Part shown: positions 55,095 to 64,000 of the stretch, piece after piece | Position numbering within the stretch: position 1 is the stretch's first letter | Layout of the letters: each line of letters begins with the position of its first letter | Assembly (NCBI RefSeq): GCF_014201835.1 | Contig: NZ_JACHFH010000012.1 | Coordinates: 1-64,000 of the forward strand | Direction: 5' to 3' | DNA: 64,000 bases | DNA from: Pectinatus brassicae | GTDB lineage: Bacteria > Bacillota > Negativicutes > Selenomonadales > Selenomonadaceae | The notes under the pieces: model-generated | Databases searched by the model: none | Seen by the model: the letters and a program-made list of their open reading frames with translations, nothing else | Told to the model about the DNA's origin: nothing | Program-made: the position numbers and the translations under genes

Positions 55095-57003
55095 ATTGTA
55101 TTCTTTTAAACATCTTTGCTAAATCACGATGCTCAAATTTTATAATTGTCGGACGTCCGTGCGGACATGTATAGGGCAGCTTGGTATTAGCCAATTCATC
55201 CAAAATTATCTTCATCTGCTTAGTAGTCAGTTTATCGCCAGCTTTTATAGCCGCTCTGCAAGCCGCTGTTGCCAAGCAGGTATGCCGTATTTCCTGTGGT
55301 GTTGGCATATGCATATCTTCTAGTGATGCCAATATTTCTCGAAGAGTGTTTTCGGCATCCTCTATCGGTATATCAGCAGGGACTTCACTTAAACGAAATT
55401 TACCCGGACCAGCTGCGTTTATGCCAAATCCCAGTTTATACAGTGCCTCCTGATTATTTTCCAAAAGCTCATATTCAGTCGGTGCCAAATCCAGCAGTAA
55501 ATGAACTAATAACTGCTGGGTAACAACCCTGTCTTTAGCCAGACCAAACCTGTCATAAAGGATTCTTTCATGCGCGGCATGCTGATCAATAATATACATG
55601 CCGTCTTCCCCCTGAGCTATAATATAGCATAAATCAATCTGACCCAACGGCTGCAAATCGCCTTCTGGCACTTCTATTTCCGACTGTATCTGTACAACCT
55701 CTTCTTGAACCACAGCTTCAGTATTTTGGGCAATAAAGGACTTATTTTTCATTGCATATACTTCTTCTTTTGCCAATGAAAAATCGACTGACGGCTCATT
55801 AACAGTCGTATGATAGTCTTGTTTATTTTTATATAAATTACCCAGACTGTATTTATTTTTTTCTGGCAATCTTTCCTTTATTGTTTCAGTAATTTCATCA
55901 TATTTTTGCGAATCAATTTTCGGCTGTGGCTCTAAGATAGTTTCCTCATAATGAGGCTTGATATAATTAGCCGGAGCCGCAAATGATTCCAAACTTGAAG
56001 ATTGCTTAATATCATCGGATGGTCGTACGGCATCAAGAACAGCTTTATATACAGCTTTAAACACCGTCCCCTCATCAGCAAACTTCATTTCAATTTTCTG
56101 TGGATGCACATTTATATCAACACTATCTTTTGGTACCTCAATATTAAGTACTGCCAATGGATAACCCGACTTTGGCAGCAATGAATGATAGGCATTATCT
56201 ATGGCCTTGCTTATCATGTGGTTAGTAATTATCCTGCCATTAACAATAAAAGTCTGCCAGCTGCGGCTGCTGCGTATTACTGCCGGTTTCGTTATAAAAC
56301 CGCTGATTTTTATATCTTCATTATTGAGTTCAAGCGATAATAACTGTTCTGATACATTTTTGCCATATACACTGGCAATAGCATCACTGAGCAGTCCATT
56401 TCCCGGTGTGGTCACTGTAAATTTATTATTATTGATAAACTTTACGGCTATCTGCGGATTGGAAAAAGCCAGCTTTATGACATAATCATTAATTTTATTG
56501 GACTCGGTATTATTGGTTTTTAAAAATTTCTTGCGGGCAGGAGTGTTAAAAAACAAATCTTCAACTTTTATCGTCGTCCCAATATTACAGCCCGCATCTT
56601 CAATATCTTCCAAATGTCCACCTGTTATTTTTACACTTGTTCCCAGTTCTTCCTCGGGGCGACGGGTAAGTATCGAAAACCTTGATACTGCTGCTATTGA
56701 TGGTAAAGCTTCACCACGAAACCCCAAGGTTGATATTTTCCCCAAATCGCCTACCGCTGTTATCTTGCTGGTAGCATGACGCAAAATAGCTACTTGTACA
56801 TCTTCCCGACTCATACCATGACCATTATCTGTTATACGGATATAACTTGTGCCACCCGCCATTATCTCTACTTCTATCTTATCTGACTGCGCATCAATAG
56901 CATTTTCCATGAGCTCTTTAACCACTGATGATGGTCTCTCTACTACTTCTCCTGCTGCAATCTTATTTATGGTATTTTCATCGAGCACATGGATATTACT
57001 CAT
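55093..57003 (-). CDS. mutL: DNA mismatch repair protein MutL
   Basis: 636 residues. N-terminal GHKL ATPase: NTINKIAAGEVVERPSSVVK, ITDNGHGM and GFRGEALPSIAAVS. C-terminal endonuclease domain: DQHAAHERILYD, where the last acidic position of the DQHA(x2)E(x4)E motif is Asp and not Glu, then ACRAAIKAGD and CPHGRPT. The start overlaps mutS by four bases (ATGA). A variable, poorly conserved linker lies at about 340-440. Confidence 0.96.
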   Translation of the reverse strand: MSNIHVLDENTINKIAAGEVVERPSSVVKELMENAIDAQSDKIEVEIMAGGTSYIRITDNGHGMSREDVQVAILRHATSKITAVGDLGKISTLGFRGEALPSIAAVSRFSILTRRPEEELGTSVKITGGHLEDIEDAGCNIGTTIKVEDLFFNTPARKKFLKTNNTESNKINDYVIKLAFSNPQIAVKFINNNKFTVTTPGNGLLSDAIASVYGKNVSEQLLSLELNNEDIKISGFITKPAVIRSSRSWQTFIVNGRIITNHMISKAIDNAYHSLLPKSGYPLAVLNIEVPKDSVDINVHPQKIEMKFADEGTVFKAVYKAVLDAVRPSDDIKQSSSLESFAAPANYIKPHYEETILEPQPKIDSQKYDEITETIKERLPEKNKYSLGNLYKNKQDYHTTVNEPSVDFSLAKEEVYAMKNKSFIAQNTEAVVQEEVVQIQSEIEVPEGDLQPLGQIDLCYIIAQGEDGMYIIDQHAAHERILYDRFGLAKDRVVTQQLLVHLLLDLAPTEYELLENNQEALYKLGFGINAAGPGKFRLSEVPADIPIEDAENTLREILASLEDMHMPTPQEIRHTCLATAACRAAIKAGDKLTTKQMKIILDELANTKLPYTCPHGRPTIIKFEHRDLAKMFKRIQ

Positions 57004-59612
57004 AGTCGGCCAGCCTCCTTCTTTGCCTGCTGCTGTAATTTATATAATGTATTCATCGCCTCAAGCGGCGTCATCGTCAATACATCCAGTTTTTGAATTT
57101 CTTCACTCAAGGTTGAGCCAAATAATGTCGGCATTGCCGGCTCAATCACTGGATTTTCTTGTGCTGTTTCTGTTTTACTGACAAATTTTCCATTTTTACC
57201 AGCCAAATCACTATTTTCTAAATCAATAAGTATTTTTTCAGCCCTGTCAGTAACATTTTTCGGCAGACCAGCTAATTTGGCCACATGAATACCATATGAC
57301 TTATCAGCACTGCCGGCTATTATTCGCCGTAAAAAGAGAACTTTACTGCCTTTTTCCTTGACAGCAATACAGTAATTTTTTACATGTTTATCATCAGCCA
57401 AATCGGTGAGCTCATGATAATGCGTAGCAAATAACGTTTTCGCTTTTACCTTGTCACGGATATGTTCAATAACTGCCCTGGCAATGCTCATACCATCAAA
57501 CGTACTTGTACCGCGGCCGATTTCATCCAAAATTATCAAACTATTTTTAGTAGCATATTTCAAAATATGTGCTACTTCATTCATTTCTACCATAAAAGTA
57601 CTCTGTCCGCTGGCTAAGTCATCACTGGCCCCAATACGGGTAAAAATTCTGTCTACCGGCGAAATAAAAGCTTCTCTTGCCGGCAAAAATGAACCTGCCT
57701 GTGCCATTAATGTTAAAAGTGCTGTCTGGCGCATATAGGTTGATTTACCAGCCATATTAGGACCAGTAATAATCAATATCTCATTTTGCTGATTATCAAG
57801 TTCCGTATCATTAGGCACAAATAAATCTCTGGTTAAAATACGTTCAATTAAAGGATGGCGTCCATCACGAATTAATATTTTCCCATCACCATTGAGTGAC
57901 GGTCGTACATAATTATATTGCTGTGCCGCTTCGGCAAAAGAAGCAATAACATCAAGTGCGGCGATATTTTGCGCAGTTTTCTGCACACTGGGAATATATT
58001 TTTTTACTTCTTCCCTTACCTCACTGAATAACCTGTATTCTATCTGCAGGATTTTCTCTTGTGCCCCTAAAATTTTAGTCTCAAACTCTTTTAATTCCTG
58101 CGTGATATAACGCTCTGTATTAACAAGAGTTTGTTTTCTTATATATGTTTCGGGCACCTGGTCGATATTAGTCTTACGTACTTCAATAAAATAACCAAAA
58201 ACTTTATTGTAGCCAACCTTTAATGATTTTATTCCCGTCAGCTGCTTTTGTTCTTCTTCCATCTTCTGCAATAATGATTGACTGTCTGATGCTAAGGTCC
58301 TATATTCATCAAGTTCCTTATCAAAACCATCTTTAATTATGCCGCCATCACGCAGCAGCAAGCCAGGATTGTCATCAATAGCTCTTTCCAATAAATCTGC
58401 CAATTCGTCATAAGTAGCTATATTTTTATCAATTGCCTGTAAAAAACCAGTCTTTACATTTTCTAAGGCGTTTTTTACTATTGGTAATGCATATAATGAT
58501 TTTTTTAGAGCCAGCATATCACGGGCATTGGCACTACCCACTTCTACACGTGTCAAAAGTCTTTCAAAATCATAGACATCTTTTAACTGTTCTTTTATTG
58601 CATCACGCCGGGAGAAATCAACGGTAAGTTCTTCCACGGCATCAAGTCTTTGTCCTATCTTATAACGATCAAGGAGCGGGTATTCCAGCCACTTAGCCAA
58701 TTTTCTGCTGCCCATAGCCGTATTAGTAAAATCAAGCACCGAAAATAATGTTCCCTTTTTACCGCCATCATGCAGATTATGTGTTATCTCCAAATTACGC
58801 AGTGTATATGTATCAATTACGAGATTTTCCGAGGCATCGATATAGGTCAGATGATTTAAATGAGTTAAATCTGTTTTGACCGTATTATGCAGATAATCAA
58901 GCAAAGTTGCTATGGCTTCTTTATCAGCCTTCCCTGTTGGACGGTCAGCTGCCGCAAAATGTTCAACGATCCGATTATCCACATCAGCTGAAGCATCGGC
59001 AATTTCTGTAATAACACATTTTGCTATATGCAGATCTAAAAACTCTGCCAGTTGTTCTTTATACGACAACGCACCTACTATTATGAGCTCAGCCATCATC
59101 AGGCGATACAGCTCATCGCACAATATCTGGCAGCGGTCAGCCCCCTTATATATGCCATAAAAACATTCGCCAGTAGAAATATCCGCCCCAGTTAAAATAA
59201 GTTCTTCGCCCGCTTCATAAATAAGTGCTATATAGTTGTTCTGCACTCCCGGCAAAGCCGATTCATTCATTACTGTTCCCGGCGTAATTATTTTTATAAT
59301 ATCACGCTTGGTAAGCCCCTTGGCCTTGGGATCGCCAATCTGTTCACAAATAGCTACTTTATAACCCTTATTGATTAATTTATTGATATAATTTTCTGCA
59401 GCATGATACGGCACCCCGCACATCGGCATTTTACTGCGTGCTGTAAGCGTAAGTTCTAATTCTTTAGAAACAATCTTGGCATCTTCTTCAAACATTTCAT
59501 AAAAATCACCAAGGCGAAAAAATAGCACAGCATCGGCGGCTTCTTCCTTCATTGCATAATATTGCTGCATCATTGGCGTTATTTCCGCAATTTTTTTATT
59601 ATTTTCATCCAT
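57000..59612 (-). CDS. mutS: DNA mismatch repair protein MutS
   Basis: 870 residues from ATG 59612. The mismatch-reading F37-Y-E39 (LGDFYEMFEEDA) is present, as are Walker A GPNMAGKSTYMRQ, DEIGRGTSTFDGMSIA, and the signal ATHYHELTDL. The start follows GGGTGATGCC and overlaps the miaB stop by eight bases; the frame extends further to 59624, but that would use GTG inside the ribosome site. Full-length and intact. Confidence 0.96.
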   Translation of the reverse strand: MDENNKKIAEITPMMQQYYAMKEEAADAVLFFRLGDFYEMFEEDAKIVSKELELTLTARSKMPMCGVPYHAAENYINKLINKGYKVAICEQIGDPKAKGLTKRDIIKIITPGTVMNESALPGVQNNYIALIYEAGEELILTGADISTGECFYGIYKGADRCQILCDELYRLMMAELIIVGALSYKEQLAEFLDLHIAKCVITEIADASADVDNRIVEHFAAADRPTGKADKEAIATLLDYLHNTVKTDLTHLNHLTYIDASENLVIDTYTLRNLEITHNLHDGGKKGTLFSVLDFTNTAMGSRKLAKWLEYPLLDRYKIGQRLDAVEELTVDFSRRDAIKEQLKDVYDFERLLTRVEVGSANARDMLALKKSLYALPIVKNALENVKTGFLQAIDKNIATYDELADLLERAIDDNPGLLLRDGGIIKDGFDKELDEYRTLASDSQSLLQKMEEEQKQLTGIKSLKVGYNKVFGYFIEVRKTNIDQVPETYIRKQTLVNTERYITQELKEFETKILGAQEKILQIEYRLFSEVREEVKKYIPSVQKTAQNIAALDVIASFAEAAQQYNYVRPSLNGDGKILIRDGRHPLIERILTRDLFVPNDTELDNQQNEILIITGPNMAGKSTYMRQTALLTLMAQAGSFLPAREAFISPVDRIFTRIGASDDLASGQSTFMVEMNEVAHILKYATKNSLIILDEIGRGTSTFDGMSIARAVIEHIRDKVKAKTLFATHYHELTDLADDKHVKNYCIAVKEKGSKVLFLRRIIAGSADKSYGIHVAKLAGLPKNVTDRAEKILIDLENSDLAGKNGKFVSKTETAQENPVIEPAMPTLFGSTLSEEIQKLDVLTMTPLEAMNTLYKLQQQAKKEAGRL

Positions 59613-60927
59613 AGATGGCATCACCCTTTAAAACCCAGGTCTGAGCATGATTAATTTTCACTTGTACTAAATCGCCTGCTTGCTCCTGTCCGCGTTTTTC
59701 CCATAAAACAATCTTATTATTAGAAGTTCTTCCAGTATAAACAGCTTCATCGGTGCGACTTGGACCTTCGACCATAACTTCAACAACACTGCCTTCAAGT
59801 TTTTTATTTATTTCCAAACTTATTTCGTTCTGCACTGCCATTAATTTATTGAGACGTTCTTTTTTTACTTTTTCCTCTACCTGATTTTCCATTGTGGCAG
59901 CTGGCGTACCAGAGCGCTTAGAATAGAGAAAAGTATAGGCGGCATCATAGCGCATTTCTTTTATAAATTCCAACATATCCTTAAAATCTTCATCCGTTTC
60001 CCCAGGGAAACCTACAATTATATCAGTGGTCAAACTGCAGTCAGGCACCGCTGTCCGCACTTTTTTTATTAGGTTACGGTAATTTTCTATTGTATAGCCG
60101 CGATTCATGGCTTTTAAAATTCTGTCACTGCCATGTTGTACTGGTAAATGAAAATGAGAACAGATATGACGGCTGTTTCTTATTACATCGATAACTTCAT
60201 CACTCAAATCACGCGGATGTGATGTCATATAACGAACCCGTTCTATACCGTCAATTTTATCAAGTTCATATAAGAGTTTAGCAAAACTTGTATCAGTTAA
60301 TTCTTTCCCATAAGAATTAACGTTTTGTCCTAGCAGCGTTACTTCTTTTACGCCGGTTTTGCTGTAATTTTGCACTTCATCAATAATTGCCGACATTGGA
60401 CGGCTGTGCTCACGACCGCGCACATAGGGAACTATACAGTATGTACAAAAATTGTTGCAGCCATAAGTAATCGGTACCCAGACTGATAAAGCATCACTGG
60501 TTGGCGGCAGGACTTCCTGCGGCATGCCGCCGTCGTCTGGAGCCAGATTTGTCATATGATGGCGGGACATTTTTATATCGTTGATAACATTATTTAATTC
60601 ATGTATTTTATTTGTTCCTAAAACAAAATCAATATGAGGCGCTTTTCTAAATAATTTCTCGCCTTCTTTTTGTGCCATACAGCCAACGACACCTAAAATA
60701 ATTTCAGGATTTTTACGTTTTAAATTCTTTATTTCACCAATTTTGCCATGTATTTTCTTTTCGGCACTTTCCCGTACACAGCAGGTGTTTATTAAAATAA
60801 TCGTGGCATCTTCCAAATTTTCCGTGCTTTTATAGCCCAATTGTTCAAGTTGTGTCCCCATTCGCAACGAGTCACTCTCATTCATCTGGCAGCCATAAGT
60901 GAAAACCTTGTATCTATTGTGTTCCAT
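59605..60927 (-). CDS. miaB: tRNA-2-methylthio-N6-dimethylallyladenosine synthase
   Basis: Radical SAM methylthiotransferase that adds a methylthio group to i6A37 in tRNAs reading UNN codons. The first cluster cysteines are C13, C49 and C83; the radical SAM cluster is C156-x3-C160-x2-C163 (GCNNFCTYCIVPYVRG). A TRAM domain ends the protein. 440 residues. First gene of the miaB-mutS-mutL unit, a common order. Confidence 0.96.
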   Translation of the reverse strand: MEHNRYKVFTYGCQMNESDSLRMGTQLEQLGYKSTENLEDATIILINTCCVRESAEKKIHGKIGEIKNLKRKNPEIILGVVGCMAQKEGEKLFRKAPHIDFVLGTNKIHELNNVINDIKMSRHHMTNLAPDDGGMPQEVLPPTSDALSVWVPITYGCNNFCTYCIVPYVRGREHSRPMSAIIDEVQNYSKTGVKEVTLLGQNVNSYGKELTDTSFAKLLYELDKIDGIERVRYMTSHPRDLSDEVIDVIRNSRHICSHFHLPVQHGSDRILKAMNRGYTIENYRNLIKKVRTAVPDCSLTTDIIVGFPGETDEDFKDMLEFIKEMRYDAAYTFLYSKRSGTPAATMENQVEEKVKKERLNKLMAVQNEISLEINKKLEGSVVEVMVEGPSRTDEAVYTGRTSNNKIVLWEKRGQEQAGDLVQVKINHAQTWVLKGDAIYG

Positions 60928-60959
60928 TAAAAATTTACTCCTAATATATAGTTTTCGTG

Positions 60960-61130
60960 TTGTGCTAGTTAATAAACTAGTGTGTCCTTAAAGCCGTCCC
61001 TGCACGGTGTGTACTGTATTTCTAAAGTGCTAAAGCACTAAGAACTACAGCATAGGGAAGGTGGCTTGACGAAGTCAAGTCGGAAGGGTTAACCCCTCCA
61101 GCTCCCCTGCAGAGAAGCCTTTCAGGCATC
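60960..61130. repeat. Degenerate intergenic repeat, copy 2
   Basis: AAGCCGTCCCTGCACGG, GGGAAGGTGGC, GGAAGGGTTAACCCCTCC and AGCTCCCCTGCAG match blocks of the copy at 9181-9300, in the same orientation, with deletions. It begins next to a short dyad (CTAGTT/AACTAG, 60965-60980) behind miaB. No coding potential seen; the remainder of this gap to 61260 holds nothing else I recognise. Confidence 0.5.
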
Positions 61131-61260
61131 TAAATTCCAATTAGCACAATGCGAATAGTTTATAATTCTTTAATTATTGCCGTTAATATCTTTTTGCTAG
61201 TGATAATTATTATAACGTACATATGATATTTCTGGCAACATTTGCCTATCGCAAAATTAC

Positions 61261-61296
61261 AAAAGGAGCTGCATCTAAGGCAGCCCCCTCTTTTTT
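61261..61296 (-). terminator. Terminator of the DUF5105-like gene
   Basis: AAAAGGAGCTGC pairs imperfectly with GCAGCCCCCTCTTTT over a seven-base loop; on the minus strand the hairpin is followed by T residues. Confidence 0.6.
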
Positions 61297-61298
61297 CA

Positions 61299-62009
61299 CT
61301 ACGATTCTACAGCCTTATTTATTTTACCGGAAAAATCAGCAAAATCCTGTGGATACCAACAATGGCCGGCGAAATGTGGCAATACATATTCACTAAGCCA
61401 ATTTTGGGCAGCCTTATTATGCTCATTATTATCTATCAATTCTTTTTTGCATTTTATAGAAAAAGTACTCATCTGGCTGGAGACTTCTGCTGCTTTATAC
61501 CCCTTTATTAACTCATCGGCCAATGCTGCTGAAAATTCTTTTGCTGTCATAGCTTCATTTTTAGCCTTTTGGGCCTTAACTGTTTTTACAGCCTTATCTA
61601 CAATTGAACTATAGTCAACCTTACTTATCGCTACAGTTGCTGTTGCTGTATCCTTATCCACTTTGACGTCACTTATTTTTATCTGCCGTTTTTTGTTCAT
61701 GACCAGCTCTGCTGCTACCAGTTCATTAAGTTTTTCATCAGACAAAGTATTTTTAAATTCCATATCAAAATAATGTTTGTTTATTTTTTGATAGTTTTGC
61801 TGCCATTCTTTAATAGTCGCATCATCACCTAGTCCAATTTCCTTGGCATCGGTAAAATCATTTTTTAAATTTATCTGGACAAATATCTTTAAAGAATCTT
61901 CAACACTTGTATCAAATAAAGAAAACCCTTTGGCACTAATGGCCACTATTATCGCTACTACAATAACACATATCAGCAACAGCGTTCGTTTATTTTTTCG
62001 CAAAATCAT
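61299..62009 (-). CDS. Membrane-anchored or lipoprotein-like protein, DUF5105-like
   Basis: 236 residues. A single hydrophobic segment (about 9-29) is followed by a Lys/Glu-rich extracellular domain with SVEDSLKIFVQINLKNDF and a helical middle rich in KAxxAK. The arrangement recalls DUF5105-type proteins, but I would not insist. No lipobox. It lies between miaB and a secreted M48 peptidase and has its own terminator. Function unknown. Confidence 0.65.
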   Translation of the reverse strand: MILRKNKRTLLLICVIVVAIIVAISAKGFSLFDTSVEDSLKIFVQINLKNDFTDAKEIGLGDDATIKEWQQNYQKINKHYFDMEFKNTLSDEKLNELVAAELVMNKKRQIKISDVKVDKDTATATVAISKVDYSSIVDKAVKTVKAQKAKNEAMTAKEFSAALADELIKGYKAAEVSSQMSTFSIKCKKELIDNNEHNKAAQNWLSEYVLPHFAGHCWYPQDFADFSGKINKAVES

Positions 62010-62086
62010 CCCTGCTTATTTTCGATTTTGCACCGATTTATATTTTATTCCTACAGTTCTCACACTATAAGTAATCGAATGCTTTC

Positions 62087-63172
62087 CTATTTTATCATAT
62101 TTAGGCGCTGAGCTAAAGTCTCCGCATCATTATCGCCTGCGACTGGTTGGCAAATATCCTGCTGCCCCATATATACATAACCATTAGAGACATACGCCGC
62201 CGGTGCTACTTTATTATTGTGATAAACGGCAGCAATTCTGCCAGCGATTAAATAAGCCCGTTCTTTACCACTCATTGCTCCGCTGTCGGCCGTAGTCATG
62301 AAATCCTTACCGTTTATTTTTATTTTACCATCTGCTACCACAACATGTTTATTACTGTATTCAGTTATTTTTTCCGAATAATTTTCCCGTCGATCACTTT
62401 CTTTAGGATGGTCTGACGGGGAAAAAATTTCACCGACAAAATTAGAGCGATTTTCGCCCATTTTTTCAATAAATCTCTGCCACACAGCAGCACCTGCACC
62501 AGGATTATACCCTGCACCTACAGCATAGCCAAAGGCCAAATTGTCAGCCTGCCATTCCTGTGGTTTAGTCACAATATTAGCGTCTGCCTGCTTAGCTAGC
62601 ACATTTATACCAACAACCTCCAAAGAGCTGCCGGCCTGTGAACCCCATACACTGGCAATAACACTTATTGGCAGTGATTTTTTTATTCCCTTTTTAGGAT
62701 GTTCTTCTTGTCCGTGTCCCATTTCATGTCCAACTACAAATGCTATTTCATCTTCATTATTGTTAAGTACATCAAACAATCCAGAATTTACACTCATATT
62801 ATGTCCCAGTGAACAAAAAGCATTAAATGTCTTTTGCTTATTTACAAAATAATTATAAGGTTTTTCTTTTATTGACGGATCAGTTTGGGCAATAGAATTT
62901 GACAGACGTGTCATAACATCAGCTAATATCGCATTTTTAACCGGGTCTTCATCCACCCCATACTGCTGCTTCATATTGTCAAAATATTCGTGACGTCCCT
63001 TATCATCACAATAATTAACAGTTGCATCTAATTGGGCATACTGGACACCTACGCCCAAAATTGCACCACCTAAATTAAGATAATTAATTGCCTGTACTTT
63101 CGGCATAGCAAAATTACTGCATAATAATGCAGCCATTACTGCTAAAATTTTCATCCTTGATAAACTCATCAT
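62087..63172 (-). CDS. Secreted M48-family metallopeptidase
   Basis: 361 residues. A Sec signal peptide spans about 1-28 (cleavage near KVQA). HEMGH (149-153, VVGHEMGHGQEEH) and E206 (QEWQADNLAFGY) supply the zinc ligands of M48 peptidases, and the Glu is the general base. A C-terminal part of about 130 residues is unconserved. Likely a periplasmic or envelope quality-control protease. ATG 63172 and 63169 both fit the AGGAGG; the longer frame to 63193 does not. Confidence 0.88.
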   Translation of the reverse strand: MMSLSRMKILAVMAALLCSNFAMPKVQAINYLNLGGAILGVGVQYAQLDATVNYCDDKGRHEYFDNMKQQYGVDEDPVKNAILADVMTRLSNSIAQTDPSIKEKPYNYFVNKQKTFNAFCSLGHNMSVNSGLFDVLNNNEDEIAFVVGHEMGHGQEEHPKKGIKKSLPISVIASVWGSQAGSSLEVVGINVLAKQADANIVTKPQEWQADNLAFGYAVGAGYNPGAGAAVWQRFIEKMGENRSNFVGEIFSPSDHPKESDRRENYSEKITEYSNKHVVVADGKIKINGKDFMTTADSGAMSGKERAYLIAGRIAAVYHNNKVAPAAYVSNGYVYMGQQDICQPVAGDNDAETLAQRLNMIK

Positions 63173-63449
63173 AGTTCCTCCTAAATTAAACATATTTTGC
63201 CTTATATTAATTAATGTCTGCGAAAATATATTCTTACTAAAATTCCTTGTACTATATAAGTATTATACAATCAGCTGTTTTCTACTTCAATATTTTTTTA
63301 TCAGCAAATATTCCCGCTTACGAATTGACATTAATCTAAAATCTTTCCCTTTATAGAATATGCATTTTTGTTATAATCTGATATAATATGTATTATATGT
63401 CGAGTATATTTATGACTTGAAATTTACTATATACAGGGGATTTTAATAT

Positions 63450-64000
63450 TGAACTTTGAAATTAATAAACTTTACCATGGTTTTAAATTAGAAAAAACCA
63501 CCCAGATAAAAGAAGTTGATTCCACAGCTTATCAATTTATCCATGAAAAAAGTGGTGCTAAACTTTTATATTTAGAAAACACTGACGACAATAAAGTATT
63601 TTCAATAAGCTTTCGCACAACTCCTACCGATGACACTGGAGTTGCCCATATTGTCGAACATTCCACCTTATGCGGCTCACGAAAATTCCGTACTAAGGAA
63701 CCATTCGTTGAATTACTAAAAGGTTCTTTGAATACCTTTTTAAATGCCATGACCTTTCCTGATAAAACAATGTACCCGGTAGCCAGCCAAAATGATAAAG
63801 ACTTCCAGAATTTAATTGATGTTTATCTCGATGCTGTATTTTATCCATTGATGACTGAAATGCCGGAAATACTTATGCAGGAAGGCTGGCATTATGAAAT
63901 TGACAGTCTTGATGCACCGCTTCGTTATAGTGGTGTTGTTTATAACGAAATGAAGGGTGCTCTTTCTTCACCAGAAGGACTCTTAGAACGCAAACTCCTC
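63450..64000 (+). CDS. M16C metallopeptidase (PreP/insulinase family), N-terminal part
   Basis: Starts with TTG at 63450 behind AGGGGA and remains open to the window end, giving 183 residues. The inverted zinc motif H67-I-V-E70-H71 (GVAHIVEHSTLCGS) and the third ligand Glu in VVYNEMKGAL identify a presequence-protease-like M16C enzyme. The usual length is near 970, so most of the protein lies beyond 64000. Relatives degrade free peptides. No disruption is seen in the visible part. Confidence 0.9.

Noticed and set aside
1-64000. CRISPR arrays, tRNA or rRNA genes, prophage, toxin-antitoxin or restriction genes
   Set aside because: I looked for spaced direct repeats, cloverleaf-like segments and typical gene families and saw none.

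Overview
The window is a chromosomal stretch of a low-GC bacterium and is almost entirely housekeeping. The firmicute-type content (RqcH, RemA, S-box and T-box leaders, FabK enoyl reductase, SepF, TypA, YbaB-RecR with a BofA-like protein) points to Bacillota. The isolated rpoBC pair with a long acidic RpoB tail, the gene order and the base composition make a Negativicutes (Selenomonas/Megamonas/Pectinatus-like) host my best guess. No rRNA, tRNA, CRISPR array, prophage or defence island is visible.

Layout. 1-94: first bases of a group IIC intron on the minus strand, inserted just behind the terminator of rqcH. 141-1898: rqcH, divergent from an orphan hisD. 3500-7677: co-directional dapF, yicC, remA, gmk, rpoZ, coaBC. 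7674-9094: SAM-I riboswitch and metK. 9399-10633: a secreted protein of unknown role and a glyoxalase-fold protein. 10741-18704: fatty-acid operon on the minus strand, transcribed plsX-fabH-fabK-fabD-fabG-acpP-fabK paralogue-fabF-rnc. 19115-19832: yceD-rpmF, divergent from tmcAL. 21303-23569: YSC84-like secreted protein and a bioH-like/bioC pair. 23679-29072: dnaE, a beta-CASP metallo-hydrolase and a DUF1292 protein (minus). 29676-30880: iron-sulfur flavoprotein and nitroreductase (minus). 31144-33898: leucine T-box and leuS. 33967-36976: zur/znuBC divergent from znuA around a 23-bp dyad. 37116-37709: amidase. 37810-48267: typA-sepF, then rpoB-rpoC (minus). 48514-54181: small envelope proteins, a ferritin-like/VIT1 fusion, a GGDEF receptor split by a frameshift, and ybaB-recR-bofA-like. 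54252-60927: RsmJ-like methyltransferase and miaB-mutS-mutL (minus). 61299-64000: two envelope proteins and the start of an M16C peptidase.

How the genes fit together. The fab operon supplies acyl-ACP synthesis from malonyl transfer to elongation and feeds PlsX-dependent phospholipid synthesis; acetyl-CoA carboxylase and fabZ are not here. The bioH/bioC pair makes the pimeloyl precursor by borrowing that cycle, and an inverted repeat upstream is a possible BirA site. The zinc cluster looks self-contained: uptake ATPase, permease, binding lipoprotein and repressor around one shared operator. MiaB, MutS and MutL form an overlapping operon.

I did not find a convincing new multi-gene system. The observations most worth following are the group IIC intron end behind the rqcH terminator, the A8 slippery site splitting the GGDEF receptor, the 19-bp hairpin behind acpP in the operon that also encodes RNase III, the rpoB leader with a possible 17-residue peptide, and a 32-bp perfect palindrome in the dnaE/nitroreductase gap.
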